DNA of 64,000 nt from contig NC_072893.1 in the NCBI RefSeq assembly GCF_027943255.1, positions 127,347,784-127,411,783 of the forward strand. The letters are read 5' to 3'. The stretch comes from Anastrepha obliqua (taxonomy: Eukaryota; Arthropoda; Insecta; Diptera; Tephritidae). A model generated the notes under the pieces. The model saw only the letters and a program-made list of their open reading frames with translations. It searched no databases and was not told the DNA's origin. Of the stretch, positions 38,122 to 48,200 are shown piece after piece (the first letter of the stretch is position 1; every line of letters begins with the position of its first letter). The translations under genes and the position numbers were made by a program.

Positions 38122-38423
38122 AAAATAAATAAATAAATAATCAAAACTTGCCAATTTGTGGTGTACAGTTTTCTTTGACGTTGACGTATATCTGAAATAA
38201 TTCAAACATTGGAAATAGTGAAAAAAATTGAGATATTTTTTAAAGTTTATAAGAATTTTTTTACAAAACAATGCGATTTTTTAGTATAAAAATTAAATTT
38301 TGAAATGTTTTACTTCTTCTGAACTATCATTTTGAAGACAGCAAAATTTCTTTTTCATGCAAATAGTTTTCAAAGTTCTTGTTAAACTGTTAATATCTAT
38401 ATTTTTAATTTCAAGATATGAAT

Positions 38424-38708
38424 CCGATGTTTTTTAGAGCCCGAGACCTTTATACGATAATATCAGGTGTTTTGTAAGAGCTTGAGAACTTAAAACGATA
38501 ATGTCGGGTGTTTTTAAAAGCTTGATAACTTAAAATTTTAATAACGGGTGTTTTTTACAGAGCTTGAGAACTTAAAATTTTAATAACGGCTCTTTTTTTA
38601 AGAGCTTGATAGGTTATGATGGTAATATTGGGTGTTTTTATGAGCTTAATAACTTAAAATGGTAATAACGGGTGTTTTTTAAGAGCTTGAGAACTTAAAA
38701 CGATAATA
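38424..38708. repeat. Tandem repeat, about seven 41-bp units
   Basis: The unit runs GATAATNNCGGGTGTTTTTT, then AAGAGCTTGAGAACTTAAAA. Units differ by scattered substitutions and small length changes. No gene overlaps it. Confidence 0.85.
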
Positions 38709-38719
38709 CAAAAGAGAAA

Positions 38720-40780
38720 TATTGTTGAAATGAATTTTTTTATTATAATCTGGTTGATAAATTCATGGCATTTCCTTTTTGAATATGAACCCGGCATATG
38801 TCAAAAACTGTTCAGGTCAAAGTGCTACCCATCTTCACTATTTACTCAATACATTTCTTGGCATCAAATATTCTTAATTCTCTATTCAAATGCTTAAAAT
38901 GCGCTCCCCTGACCTTTCTTTGTTTCCCTCGCTTATCCAATGCTCACCTGAGCTCTCTGAAATGTGAAATGCTGCAAAAGCCCCATCAAACTCATTCAAT
39001 TTTACACTTCTCATGTCATCCAAAAAATCATATAAAATTTCGCAAAATATTTGTCAGCTCTTTTCATATCAAATTATTGCAAGTGAAAATACCAATTCGC
39101 TTACAAGCTTCATTAGCATTTATCTCCAAAGCGCTGAATACCACACACCCACTGTAGAAGAGCAGCAAGAATTCGTAAATAAGTTGCATAGCTCCAGGCG
39201 CATTTTTTAATATCATAAAATAGTATAAACCTTCTGCCAACTGCATAAACACACGCAAAATATCAAAATAATATTATTGCGCCGAAATATATCAAATTAC
39301 CTTCCGTTGGAGTTGGGCGATTAAAAAAAAACAGGAAAAATGTGTAAAATTGCTTTTTGTACGTGAAAACTTGTTTCCAAGCCTAATTATTTATATACTC
39401 CAGCAACCAACCCTTCACTGCGCCATTACATTGCTGTTAACTTTTTTGCTCCTTACTTTTTTCTGGCACATTTTGTTTGTTTTCATGGAAATACCGCCAT
39501 ATGTCTTCATTAGCATTACCACTGTCGCGTATGAGAAATGTCAAAATAAACTTTAAAATGGGAAATGTATTTAAAAAATGTACTTGCATGCATATGCTGA
39601 TGTGTATATAAGTATTTCATTGGACAGCGGTAAAATTTTGGAATATACTGTGTAGACAAACGCTCTAACAAACAGTCATGCGAAAATCTGACTAATAGCC
39701 ACATAAGATTACTGGGCTATCCATTCTCATCAGCTGTAGCACGACACCTCAATAAGGCCGAGTGCTTAGCTTAAACTACCTACGCTTTTTATATCGGTTG
39801 AACTTATTTAGTTATTCTATAAAGAATTGGTTACTTGGAAGCTAAACATAAAGACTGGCAGACTCGAAACCCAGTACCAAGATGGAATGAAAGTGAGATC
39901 GCCGCACACAAAGAGAAATCAGGAAAATTTTCTCATTTAAAGGAAATTCAAGAAACTGCCATAATTTAAGTATTCGGCTGAAAAATTCTATTCGAAGCTA
40001 TGGTATTACATAACGATAGCCGATTTCTGAAAGATGAGGTTGCCAACAGATCAACTTATGAAATATTTAAATGTTCCTTGTCATAGAGAAACTCGTAATT
40101 ACTGAAAGAATTCTAAAGAAAAGTTTTATTCGAACTTCTTTCTTGACACTAAATATGCCTTTATGTGTTTGTATGCATGAGTACTTACGTATCCTGCCTT
40201 AAAAGGAGACACACCCCTCTTTTCACTACGTGCCTTCATGCATGAAAAAGTTATTTATGTTTGTGTATTAGCATTGAGTTGGTGCATGAGTATACTAAAG
40301 AATCTAGAGATAAGCGCGGCATATAGATATACTATGTTTTTGAACCCAATCCCGAAATTCATATTTCTCTTTTTTCGATTCTATGTCATTTCTGATACAC
40401 ACACTAACGCGCCTATTCTAATTTTTGTTAGATATTGCAGCAAAAATTAAAAATTCAACAAATTGCAATATTCCTCTATTGAAAATTTTGCAAAATTAAT
40501 CATCATTACTGAATAAAAAAGTTAGTTTGAGTGATGGAAATTTTTATTTTGACCTTATCTATTATTTGTCTGTTTGTATATTCGTATACTGCTAGTTCGT
40601 ATAGTTCTAGCATACAGGTGTCAAATCTGATTGGCGTACCAAGGCATTTGTAAAAATTATAAACTTTTCGATAGGCGGCAGCAATGATTAATTTTGCGCT
40701 ACTTTGTATTTCTTTATTTTGTAAATACTTCTAAAAAGGAAACTAGTTTGTAGCTTGAATTTTGTTAAAAAAAAAAACAG
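38720..40780. other. No gene recognised
   Basis: Mixed DNA. Frames at 38798-39157, 39013-39210 and 39064-39258 overlap on opposite strands. No RNA gene or repeat is evident. Confidence 0.4.
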
Positions 40781-40788
40781 CAATGCAG

Positions 40789-41020
40789 TTAATCCTCCAT
40801 TGGACACCCGTATCTGGCAAGACTTTTTCGACTGTGGACATAAATTTAACATATTTCTATTATAGCTAACGGCTTGAGCTTCCAGACGCCTTTTTATAAT
40901 TTAGTTTTCTATCGGTTTACGGATATAACCTTTTAAAAAGGATACTCGAACAGGACAAAAAAAGGCCAGACACGGGTGTCCAACCTAAGGTTTTAAAAAA
41001 GGTCTTCAACGGAGGGTTAA
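40789..41020 (-). mobile_element. TTAA-flanked MITE (family D, copy 2, inverted)
   Basis: The left end TTAATCCTCCATTGGACACC and right end GGTCTTCAACGGAGGGTTAA are inverted repeats with TTAA at both borders. A second inner inverted pair (ACACCCGTATCTGG, CCAGACACGGGTGT) lies just inside. Aligned in reverse, it matches copy 1 at 37903-38121 over its whole length. It is better preserved than copy 1. Confidence 0.82.
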
Positions 41021-41084
41021 AAAGCCCACATATAGCTTTAAAATAGTGGGTTTTGCAAAATAAGAGAATTGTACAAATTTTGTC

Positions 41085-41640
41085 AAAGCGAAAAGCATTG
41101 TTTTTAAGTACAAGAAATGTATGACAAAAATCCCGAAACTCAATGGCGATGAATTTTTTTAGAACTTTTGGTTAAAAAAAGCGTTTTCTTAGGTAAAGAA
41201 ACGTATGATAAAAATCCCGAAATATTGGCATTGAATTTTTTACGTTTTTTCGTTTTAGAAAAAGCATTTTTTTTAATTAAGTAAACCAAATGTATGACAA
41301 AACCCCTAAATATCGGGATTGAATTTTTTAAGTTTTTATTTGTTTTAGAATCGTTTTTATTTTGTAGGTAAAAGCAATGTACTACAAAAGCCCGAAATAT
41401 CGATATTGAATTTTTTATGTTTTTTGTTTTTTTTTTGTAAGTAAAAAAAATTATGACAAAAGTCCCGTAATATCGGGATTGAATTTTTTACATTTTTTAT
41501 TTTACAAAAAGGGTTCTTTTAAGTAAAAAAATTATGACAAAAATTCCAAAACATCTGGATTGATTTTTTTTATTTTTTCTGAAAATCAATTTTTTGTGAC
41601 AATAAATTTTTATATAAAAAAATCCGAAGTTCCAGTGTTG
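41085..41640. repeat. Tandem repeat, about six units of 85-100 bp
   Basis: Each unit contains TATGACAAAAATCCCGAAAT or a variant, then ATCGGGATTGAATTTTTT, then a T-rich run and AAGTAAA. Units vary in length through the T-runs. Confidence 0.8.
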
Positions 41641-41649
41641 AACATTTTT

Positions 41650-43500
41650 TTTTTGTATCCATTGCTTCATTCATAACCACGTTGCAAAGACACACGCTAT
41701 GCAAAGACACATCCTTCCAACGTTTGACCTTTAGCTCCTTAAAGTCTACTTCCACATCTTCGAGCCATCTTTTTCTTGTGCGTGCTGTTATTCGATCTCC
41801 AACCGGGCACAATTCAAGCGCTTTTCATGTTGCTTGGGCATTCTCTAATATCAGTCTACTATTTGAGATTAACCTAATCGGCACACAAATTGTTGCATTT
41901 CTATGCTATGAAATCCGCCAATCCCGAAATCCGGCGGCCTTTTCTAGTGCACACTTTTCCATGCCTGCAGCGCATTACAAATGAATCATAATTTGTTTGC
42001 GCCTGCTTTAATCGGATTGCGCAAATCTTGCGCGCCAAGTTGATTCAAAAACGCAATGGCAGCAGCGTAAGCAACAACAATAACAGCTACGCTAAGGATA
42101 GCAACAAAGTTGGATGCCTCACTTTCCTGCATCTCCGTATAAGCCTATTTTGGTATAAAATTACCTTACATGGCCTACCAACTTTGCCAACCACTCCTCC
42201 CTTTTCACGCTGCCTTTCACTTTCTGCCGCACCCCGAAGCCGCGCCATGACCGAAAAAAATGTAACATAATAAATATTTACTGCGCAAATTTATGACCAA
42301 AACGACTTATTGACATCTACTAATGTTCTTTCTCATTTTTGTATTCTTTTATTGTTTTTTTTTTTTCTAAGGCACCGTTTTGACTGTTGCTCTTCCGGCT
42401 ATTGTTGTTGCTTTATGGTCTGTAACAGAGGCCATTGAACCCGCCGCTGGGTATGGCGGCATTTTGCGCAGATTTTTTTTCTCACTCTGCTCATTTTGCA
42501 CCGTCTCGCGCACATGTGGCATGCAACAAAATGCAGTTAATTAAGTGCGCAACCAGCAAAGAAAAACAGCCGCAGTGGTAAACAAAGTATTGTAGGTATT
42601 TTCTTTTTTGTTTTGCTTTTGCTGCCTTTTGCCCTAAAATGCGAGTGAAGTGTGAAGAAAACTGACATTGACGGCTTGTCTGTGGGCTGGGTTTGTGTGA
42701 GTGCGGCGGTGTGACTTGCTTGCATTCATTGGGAGGTGACAAGAACAATAACTACAACAACATGAATGTGACATGTGTTGCAGCAACAACAACAACAACA
42801 CTAACAACAGTAGCTGCAAACAAACAAAAAGAACACAAAAGACAGCTCAGTCGCGTGCTACCTCGCAATTTTGCATTTTTGTTGGTACTGCAGCATTCAA
42901 GTGTCAATGCACTTTTTTTGTTTTGAATTTTCTCTGAGATATGAATATGACAGCATGCGTTTTTCAGCATTTTTCGAATTTAGGGGGATTGCCACTGCTT
43001 TGCATATATTTCCTGTCACATATTTTTCCACTTTTTTAATTTATTTCCTTTCTTCGAACGTCTCACATGCTTTGTTTTTTCAACCTAAACATACAAATAT
43101 TAAAGGCTTTAACGCTGCCATTATTCAAAACCGCAAACATTTCAGTCACACCCCCATTTTGCCGCTCAAACCTAGCCTTCTCCGGCTCGCATGAGCGATT
43201 AAAATTCATTCATGTCCTCAGGGTTTCTTTGAAAAATGTCAACTCATTAACTGCAACAGCAAACCGCACAAAAGTGGGTGATCATTTGTGTGTAAAAAAT
43301 TGAAAAAAAAAACAAAAATCATACAAATTTAGGGCAAACAAGCGCACTTTTTCGGCATTTATTTCGGCACACATTCGCATGTATAAACATTAATACATAC
43401 ACAGACTTGCCAACTAAGCGCACATTGGACGAGAAAGCCTGAGTTTGTCCCCTCACAAACCTTAAAATGGTCAGTTGCAGAAAAAATTCAGCAACTGAAT
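41650..43500. other. No gene recognised
   Basis: Balanced DNA with overlapping small frames on both strands (41682-41984, 42693-42926, 42752-42970, 42871-43194). A CAA-rich patch lies at about 42755-42830. The frames carry no family motifs and I cannot support a gene. Confidence 0.35.
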
Positions 43501-43519
43501 AAAATGTTAGTTATACCAT

Positions 43520-44250
43520 TAATATGGAAACCATTGCTAACCATTTATTGCAGGCAAAGTGGCCTGTAAGTGCTCCACAGAGTAGTCTAACGCTTCTTTT
43601 ATCTAGAGTTAGAGCAGATTTTGCTCTGTTGGTATTAAAGTTCAGAAACTTTTTGGAGTCATTAAGACCGTTTGTGCCGTTTCACTAGTCGCTTCCTTTT
43701 TTTGGTTTCCTGTTTAAGGTTGTTTTTTTTAAAGCCGAAAAATGTGGTTGGTCCAATAAATGACTCTTTTTGGCATAAAAGTCTGCTTTCTAGTTTCCTT
43801 CGTGTCCCGCATGTTCTAATACCCAAATCAGGGAGACCTGATTAAGATTCGTCAGCTTGTTGAATGCATTGTTACACTCTATAAGGACTTTTGAATTAAA
43901 CGTAAAGCTATTTAAAGTTTTGAGGGTTGATTGACTGTCCGAAGGTATTTTAATGTTTACTTTTTCGTACCCTCTTTTGGATACGAATTCTACTGTTTCG
44001 ATTATGGCGAAAAGCTCCGCATGGAAAATTGTGGTATCTGTATTCAGTACGTCTTGTGTGATTTGTGTACTCTTCATTTTCTTCTTTTTGATTGGCACGA
44101 TAACCGATAAGCGATATTGGCCTAGTTTAACAAAGCTCGTCAGCTATTTATTTCTTGTGCCAACCGGCGCCAGTTGGAGAAACCAGCAAAAGCCAAATCA
44201 TTCTCCACCTGATCTTTCCAAAGCAGAGGAGGCCTTCCTCTTCTCCTGCT
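43520..44250 (-). pseudogene. RNase H and C-terminal region of an I/LOA-type LINE
   Basis: The frame 43790-44098 shows RNase H signatures: TTIFHAELFAIIE (conserved Glu), SDSQSTLKTL (conserved Asp), and VSLIWVLEHAGHEGN where the family has WVPGHxGxEGN. Past a stop, the frame resumes with KFLNFNTNRAK and RLLCGALTGHFACNKWL, the downstream part of the same ORF2. Multiple stops make it dead. RNase H separates this family from the jockey-type LINE at 6-8 kb. Confidence 0.72.
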
Positions 44251-44259
44251 AGCACCAGT

Positions 44260-45580
44260 TGGCACTGCATCGAGTACATTCTAGAACCACTAGAAAATCT
44301 CATTTGAGATCAAGGTTTTTCCCAAGTTGAGAAACACAATTTCTAAGCAAACCAAGAAAAAGCTATCTTTTCTTAGAATACTATGAATCTCAATTTGGAA
44401 GAGAAGTGAAAGAGAGTGAAGAAACGCCATTGCATATTTTGGAAATACCTCAGTTGTCCACTCAAATTCATATTAATCTCAAACGCTATTGCTTATTTGC
44501 TACTTAATTGCTGCTGCCTGACAATTGTCACTCGGGCTTAAAAATAAAGAGCCCATTAGTGAGCCGCATACGACCGTATATTTTCGTCACACACATACAA
44601 AATTACAAATATTTAGACGTTTCAAGCAATACATTTGCCATCAAAAAGTAATGAGCGCATTTAATGTTCTATAATTATGCGCCGGTTGTGTTTTTGTATG
44701 AGGAAAAGGAAAACCGAACAACCGCACACCTTTTGGGCCCACGCTCACGATATTTGCCTTATCCTCAACATGCGTCCTGTGACAATCGACGCGAATCGTT
44801 TTTTGTCTTATTGTGATCGCATGCGTGGGGGTTGTGTACCTATTTATATATTTTTTCGAAAAAAATTAAATAATAAACATAATTTGTATGCGTCAGTAGT
44901 CGAAATAGGCAGGATGGTTTCGGAAAATGTGGTGTATCAAAATATTTTAGAATGTAGCGGATAGTCAAACACAATAAAACTAAGGGTCAATGCACGGAGG
45001 TGCCTACTTCATAGGCGAAATTAAAGATTTTGGAATTTTTTTTTTATTCTTCATTATTTAAGTTCACTAAGGAATTGGAATTGGAAAGTCAAAGGATGTG
45101 TACCATACACTTCGATCTCAGACAATCGCATCAAAATTCAAATAATATAATAAATATTTAGACATTTTTCCTACCCTAATCCTTGGAGTATATCATTTTC
45201 AAGGTATCAGGTTATTTTTTAAATAAAAACCAAAATCAATTTTTTGAAATTTGTACTGTGATCTAATCCCTTAAAGATGACACTAAGCTTGTTAAATTTT
45301 TGTTAATTTGAAAAAAAATCTTAAATCAAGGTCTTAGGATGAGAGGTCCAGCTAACATTACTGCCGCTTTTCTTTCGATGACTTTGATTGTTAACAAGTT
45401 TGCCCGAATATGCCCACTTCATCTATAAAAACTGCAACCTAACTCAGATTTGTTGATTTTCTTATACCATTCTCGTCATCATTGATCTGGTTGGGCATAA
45501 AGGGGTTTTTTAGCTGCATGCGCACTATCGGTATCGATAACTCTGGCTTGACAGCTGAGAATGGCAAACTGTATTGACAT
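44260..45580. other. No gene recognised
   Basis: Ordinary AT-rich DNA. The 95-codon plus frame at 44677-44964 has no recognisable motif. Confidence 0.4.
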
Positions 45581-45609
45581 TTCTGTTCAGTAAAGTTTGG
45601 CAAGTCGTC

Positions 45610-45678
45610 ATGAGTCGTTTAACGCCTGAACAATACTTTCAAATTGTGCGCCTTTGCGATGAATGGCGAGCGCTATAA
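45610..45678 (+). pseudogene. Possible N-terminal stub of an insect DDE transposase
   Basis: An ATG opens MSRLTPEQYFQIVRLCDEWR and stops after 22 codons. LTPEQxxxIV near the start is typical of the first helix-turn-helix in the same broad transposase group whose C-terminal half sits at 36957-37440. Nothing after the stop matches. The stretch is short, so chance similarity is possible. Confidence 0.4.
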
Positions 45679-45785
45679 AGCTATGCTGAGGGAATTTTCG
45701 TTTCCAAAATTTAATCAGCTAAACTTCGACGACATTTGAATCCAAAAAGACGGTCTAACTTGCCATAAAGCGCACCGTTCCTACG

Positions 45786-45911
45786 ACAGTCGGTTCTACG
45801 TAACCAGAACGACCCGGATTTATATCCGGCCAAGGGCTGTCACTTAAGCAGCATTCCTCGTATATGCATGGGGAATGTTTATGCTGCTACAACAACAACA
45901 ACAACAACAAC
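45786..45911 (+). mobile_element. CAA-tailed SINE-like element (family C, copy 2)
   Basis: Blocks GACAGTCGGTTCTACGTAAC, CGGATTTATATCCGGCCAAG and GGGAATGTTTATGCTGCTAC are followed by about seven CAA units. It lies immediately 5' of the LINE tail at 45917-46406. The tail sequence TGCTGCTACAACAAC closely resembles the end of that LINE. Confidence 0.75.
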
Positions 45912-45916
45912 GAAGT

Positions 45917-46406
45917 ATCCACGGTACACTAAACAGGGCTAGTTTACTGGGGCAAGTCAGGCGGCACCTACTCAACTACGCTGTCGAGAACCAGGACAAA
46001 ACACACCGAAAATTACTGGATCGGACAGTGTACAGACAGACAATTAACGACATTCACACTCTTACCACCTTCTCAAGCCTCCGACCCCAGAATGCCATCA
46101 TCCAACCACCTCCCATTGCAGACGAAGAGCTCCAACTTCCCCAAGAGTCCCGCGTAACCTTGGCACTGTAGCAGGTTAAACTCCTTACTATCTAGAATCA
46201 ACCCCGACATGCCAAACATATATCCGCCATGTGAACGCACTCCGCACGACACTAACCACCTTTTCACATGCCACATCAAACCCATTCATCTAACACCCCT
46301 CTCCCGCTGGACCCAACCTATGTAAAACGCAAGTTTCCTGGGCCTACCGTATGTTGAACTAGACGAAGACGACAGGGCAAAGTTACTGCTACAACAACAA
46401 CTACAG
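45917..46406 (+). mobile_element. 3' end of a CAA-tailed LINE (copy 2)
   Basis: Broken frames encode the C-terminal part of a jockey-type ORF2: KTHRKLLDRTVYRQTINDIH, ELQLPQESRVTLAL and further pieces equivalent to the NPTHLTPLDLW region. It ends GTTACTGCTACAACAACAAC. It is flanked by GAAGTATCCA (45908-45917) and GAGGTATCCA (46407-46416), a likely 10-bp target-site duplication with one change. Only the last 0.5 kb of the element is present. Confidence 0.75.
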
Positions 46407-46419
46407 GAGGTATCCAATC

Positions 46420-46528
46420 ATCGGTTCTACGTTACCAGGGCGTCCCGGATTTAAATCCGGCCAAGAACTGTCTCTGCAGCAGCATTCCTCGTATGTATAG
46501 AGAATGCTTATACTGCTACAGCAACAAC
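46420..46528 (+). mobile_element. CAA-tailed SINE-like element (family C, copy 3) with 13-bp duplication
   Basis: The 109-bp copy starts TCGGTTCTACGTTACCAGG (5'-truncated relative to the others) and ends CTGCTACAGCAACAAC. It is flanked by a perfect 13-base duplication, GAGGTATCCAATC, at 46407-46419 and 46529-46541. It sits directly behind the LINE tail and shares that LINE's target sequence. Confidence 0.82.
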
Positions 46529-46544
46529 GAGGTATCCAATCCGC

Positions 46545-47990
46545 GTGTGAGACATACTCAGTTCTACGGAGAGGGGAAGCTTCGGGAGGGCTAATTTAAC
46601 ATATACAACTTAAAGGGCTCTCGAAACTCGCACTTTGTATCCCAAAGTGAGCGGCTGCAAAATACGTCTTTCCTTTAGATTAGAAGCGGCCTCATGCTAT
46701 TGAGTATCTCTAGACCTCTCCATACTCTCTCTCTTATACTTGCGAGGCGTACAGGAAAATCCACCTGCTATAACAGTCCAAGTGTTTCTGTAGAAGCAGA
46801 AGATTCCTACAAAGATGTTGTTCTGTATGTTGTGTACGGAGAAAGTCTCTTTAGGCGCTTCGTTCTCATTTACCAGTCGCCTTCAAAAAACGTATCTCAA
46901 ATTGGATCGAGTTGAATCATTACAAGTTAGTATACCACCGCTCATTTCCGCCGCCTTCAGCACATTCTCCATTTGCTAACCTCATTTACGCTTAGAAAAA
47001 ATGTGTCGAATATCACACATTGAATTCAGACACATACCAGTCAGTATGTCATGCACATCAAGCACACACGCAATTGAACACATCTTAATGGGCACGCGTC
47101 TATGTCGCAGGCTCCACTTGCTACCAATACGCGCACGCATCACACACAAAATCGGCACAGTGGTCCCATTTGTGCGTAGCATTAAAAATAAGATGCTCGG
47201 TTACATAGTTTGCCATAGAAAGTCGGTGGACGGGCGACTGCATAAAAACTGATTACCACTGCTACAAGCTCGCTGATTGCTATCCCAGCTGGCTAAAGGC
47301 ATGTACCATTTTTTCAACGCAATCAATTTTTTTCTTTTTATTTCTTTTTTTTTTTTCGTTTCTTTGCCTACGCACTTTCGTTCAATTTTCCGCCAATACG
47401 TGAATACACATCACGTACGCGTGGTTGAGTGGTAGAGGAGATGAATTCTTTGGCTACCCTTTGCGCACCCTTTTGCCAAGTAGCGAGCATGTGAAAGAAA
47501 ACTCGTGCATGTTAATCAAGTTGTGGTGTTGCTGCTGACACACTAGCGCTTACTGTTCTGATTAGTTTTCCTTTGGCAAACTGGTACGTCTTGCAGCTTT
47601 CTTTTTTTTTTTTTGTTCACGATTTCGTTTAATTTTTTCTTGCTGACAAAGCGGAAAGCTGCTGTGCCACCACATTTCCTTAGGGCTACATACAAAATTA
47701 TGTGTGCTTACTCTCCCACACACACACACACCCATGCTCTTGCAACAGCCGCCCTCACGTCTTCATATTTCGTTTCATGCGCGCTCTAACTTCCTTGAAT
47801 GAGCTGCTTTATTACGCTGTAGAACAAAAATAAAATTTTTTCAAAGTAATAAGAAACTGGCCACAGAACTTGGCACATAAGGGACCAAGGTATAATATCT
47901 GACTATCTGGCGTACAGCGTTTTTAAGGGCTACTTGAAATTTAGTTAGGAGGCGAAGGAGGGCAAAATTCATACCTTGGGATAAAACGGC
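46545..47990. other. No gene recognised
   Basis: Frames at 46694-46915, 46982-47182 and 47001-47252 overlap on both strands without motifs. A short CA run lies at about 47718-47732. Confidence 0.4.
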
Positions 47991-47992
47991 AT

Positions 47993-48200
47993 ACAAAATC
48001 AAAATATTCTTAAAGTTGGTGGCTCTAGACCAACAACAGTGTTCTGTACGTTTGATTGGCAAAGCAAAGTATTGAGAAACTAGAAAACAAATAATGAATT
48101 CGCCTTGTTTCATTCTCAGCTGACAGCCACATGGACACAGCGAAAGAAAAAAACAACTCAGCTGATTTACCAACACCATCCTTAATAGATTCGCCTTGAT
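47993..48200. mobile_element. MITE-like element (family A, copy 2)
   Basis: This diverged relative of the element at 2932-3190 has one interior unit, not two. Shared blocks are GTTCTGTACGTTTGATTG, AATGAATTCGCCTTGTTTCAT, CAGCTGATTTACCAACACC and TTAATAGATTCGCCTTG at the right end. Its left end (TTCTTAAAGTTGGTGG) is more eroded. It contains no gene. Confidence 0.5.
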
